This document shows, piece by piece, positions 6,575 to 7,261 of a stretch of 7,261 nucleotides of DNA. How positions within the stretch are numbered: the stretch's first letter is position 1; every line of letters begins with the position of its first letter. The notes beneath the pieces are model-generated. The model searched no databases. It saw only the letters and a program-made list of their open reading frames with translations, and was not told the DNA's origin. Both the position numbers and the translations under genes were made by a program. This DNA is from Methanobacterium sp. UBA8 (GTDB lineage Archaea > Methanobacteriota > Methanobacteria > Methanobacteriales > Methanobacteriaceae). Location: the NCBI GenBank assembly GCA_002509665.1, contig DADN01000244.1, positions 6,432-13,692 of the forward strand. Direction: 5' to 3'.

Positions 6575-7261
6575 AGCATTATTGCAGGTATAATTGTTGC
6601 TCCTATTAAGACTACAACAATCACCCATGAAAATACTGAAATTGAATTTGTAATTCTGTTTGCTAGATCACTTGACATTTTAGAGCTCAAGATCTCTTCT
6701 AACATTAATCCGCCGTCAAGTGGCTTTGCAGGGAGTAAATTGAAGGTCCCGATTCCAATGTTCAAGAAGAATATCCAGTAGAACAACCAGTATAAATCAT
6801 ACAATATTCCAGGTAGTATAGTGCCATATTTATCGGTAACATCTTGATTAAGAACCCGATAACCAGATGCACTTACACCAAGATAAGCATGTGATGAATT
6901 AGTTGGATTTGTAGTCGTTTTAATTTTGAATGTTCCTTGATTGGTCGTGACTGTTATTATATCTCCGGGTTTAAATTTACTCATGGTACTATTAAAAGCG
7001 GCGGGATCTGTTATTTTATGGCCATTAATATCAGTTATAACCATCCCCACTTGTAAAACTCCGTCAGTAGGAGTATTAGGCATTACAGTTTGAATTTCTG
7101 CGCCTTGGTAATGGAAAGATGTACCAATAAATGAAAATGATATTAAAATAAATATTAGAAAAGCAATGGCTGCTATAACAATATTAGCCATAGATCCTGC
7201 GGCATAGATCCTGAGTTTTGTAATTCTTGATGCTTTTTTAATTCCTTCCTCATCAGGTTCG
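6571..7261 (-). CDS. Site-2 protease (M50) family membrane metalloprotease, C-terminal part
   Basis: The frame is open from the TAA at 6571-6573 to the window edge, giving 229 visible residues and no start. The first visible ATG (7191) is internal, because the in-frame segment before it reads ITKLRIYAAGSM and runs into MANIV, a conserved site-2 protease stretch. Counting from that ATG, a transmembrane helix spans about 3-23 and a PDZ-like domain about 30-95 (DGVLQVGMVITDINGHKI). A hydrophobic segment covers about 125-150. NLLPAKPLDGG (151-161) includes D159, the third zinc ligand in this family. A last helix spans about 183-205. The zinc-binding HExxH must lie upstream, outside the window. 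Such enzymes cleave membrane-anchored proteins within the bilayer, and their archaeal substrates are largely unknown. It is convergent with the DUF166 gene and shows no obvious tie to the ars operon. Confidence 0.88.
   Translation of the reverse strand, partial: EPDEEGIKKASRITKLRIYAAGSMANIVIAAIAFLIFILISFSFIGTSFHYQGAEIQTVMPNTPTDGVLQVGMVITDINGHKITDPAAFNSTMSKFKPGDIITVTTNQGTFKIKTTTNPTNSSHAYLGVSASGYRVLNQDVTDKYGTILPGILYDLYWLFYWIFFLNIGIGTFNLLPAKPLDGGLMLEEILSSKMSSDLANRITNSISVFSWVIVVVLIGATIIPAIML

Overview
The window is AT-rich archaeal DNA. It most likely comes from a methanogen of the Methanobacteriales, such as a Methanobacterium-like species. This is inferred from three things: archaeal TATA boxes and GGAGGT/AGGTGA ribosome binding sites, a tetraether synthase-type radical SAM protein together with a DUF166 protein, and the overall protein style. 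No rRNA, tRNA, CRISPR array, insertion sequence or integrase is visible.

Left part (1-3166, all on the + strand). The tail of an upstream gene is followed by a rubredoxin domain fused to a C-terminal cysteine-containing domain I do not recognise. Two AT-only hairpins follow, probably a terminator. A 225-base intergenic region dense in dyad symmetry then leads into a TetR-family regulator. Next comes a radical SAM enzyme of the tetraether lipid synthase (Tes, MJ0619-like) family, which joins two archaeal lipid chains tail to tail. Dyads with ACAC/GTGT arms lie in both the tetR and tes promoter regions, so the regulator may control itself and tes.

Middle part (3221-6562). A class III FAD disulfide reductase (CoA-disulfide reductase/NADH oxidase type) lies on the - strand, convergent with tes and divergent from a + strand cluster. 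That cluster is arsM (arsenite S-adenosylmethionine methyltransferase), arsR (thiol-type metalloid sensor) and a DUF166 protein, spaced 9 and 36 nt apart. A near-perfect 22-bp palindrome just upstream of arsM is the obvious candidate ArsR operator. The cluster looks like a metalloid-methylation unit. No efflux pump or arsenate reductase is visible, and DUF166 and the divergent disulfide reductase are possible accessory parts.

Right part (6571-7261, - strand). This is the C-terminal portion of a site-2-protease (M50) family membrane metalloprotease. It is convergent with the DUF166 gene and runs off the window edge, so its HExxH catalytic motif is not visible.

Three gene starts should be moved downstream of the longest open frame (tes 1676, arsM 4748, DUF166 5900) because ribosome binding sites point there. 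The protease reading frame extends upstream of its first visible ATG to the window edge.
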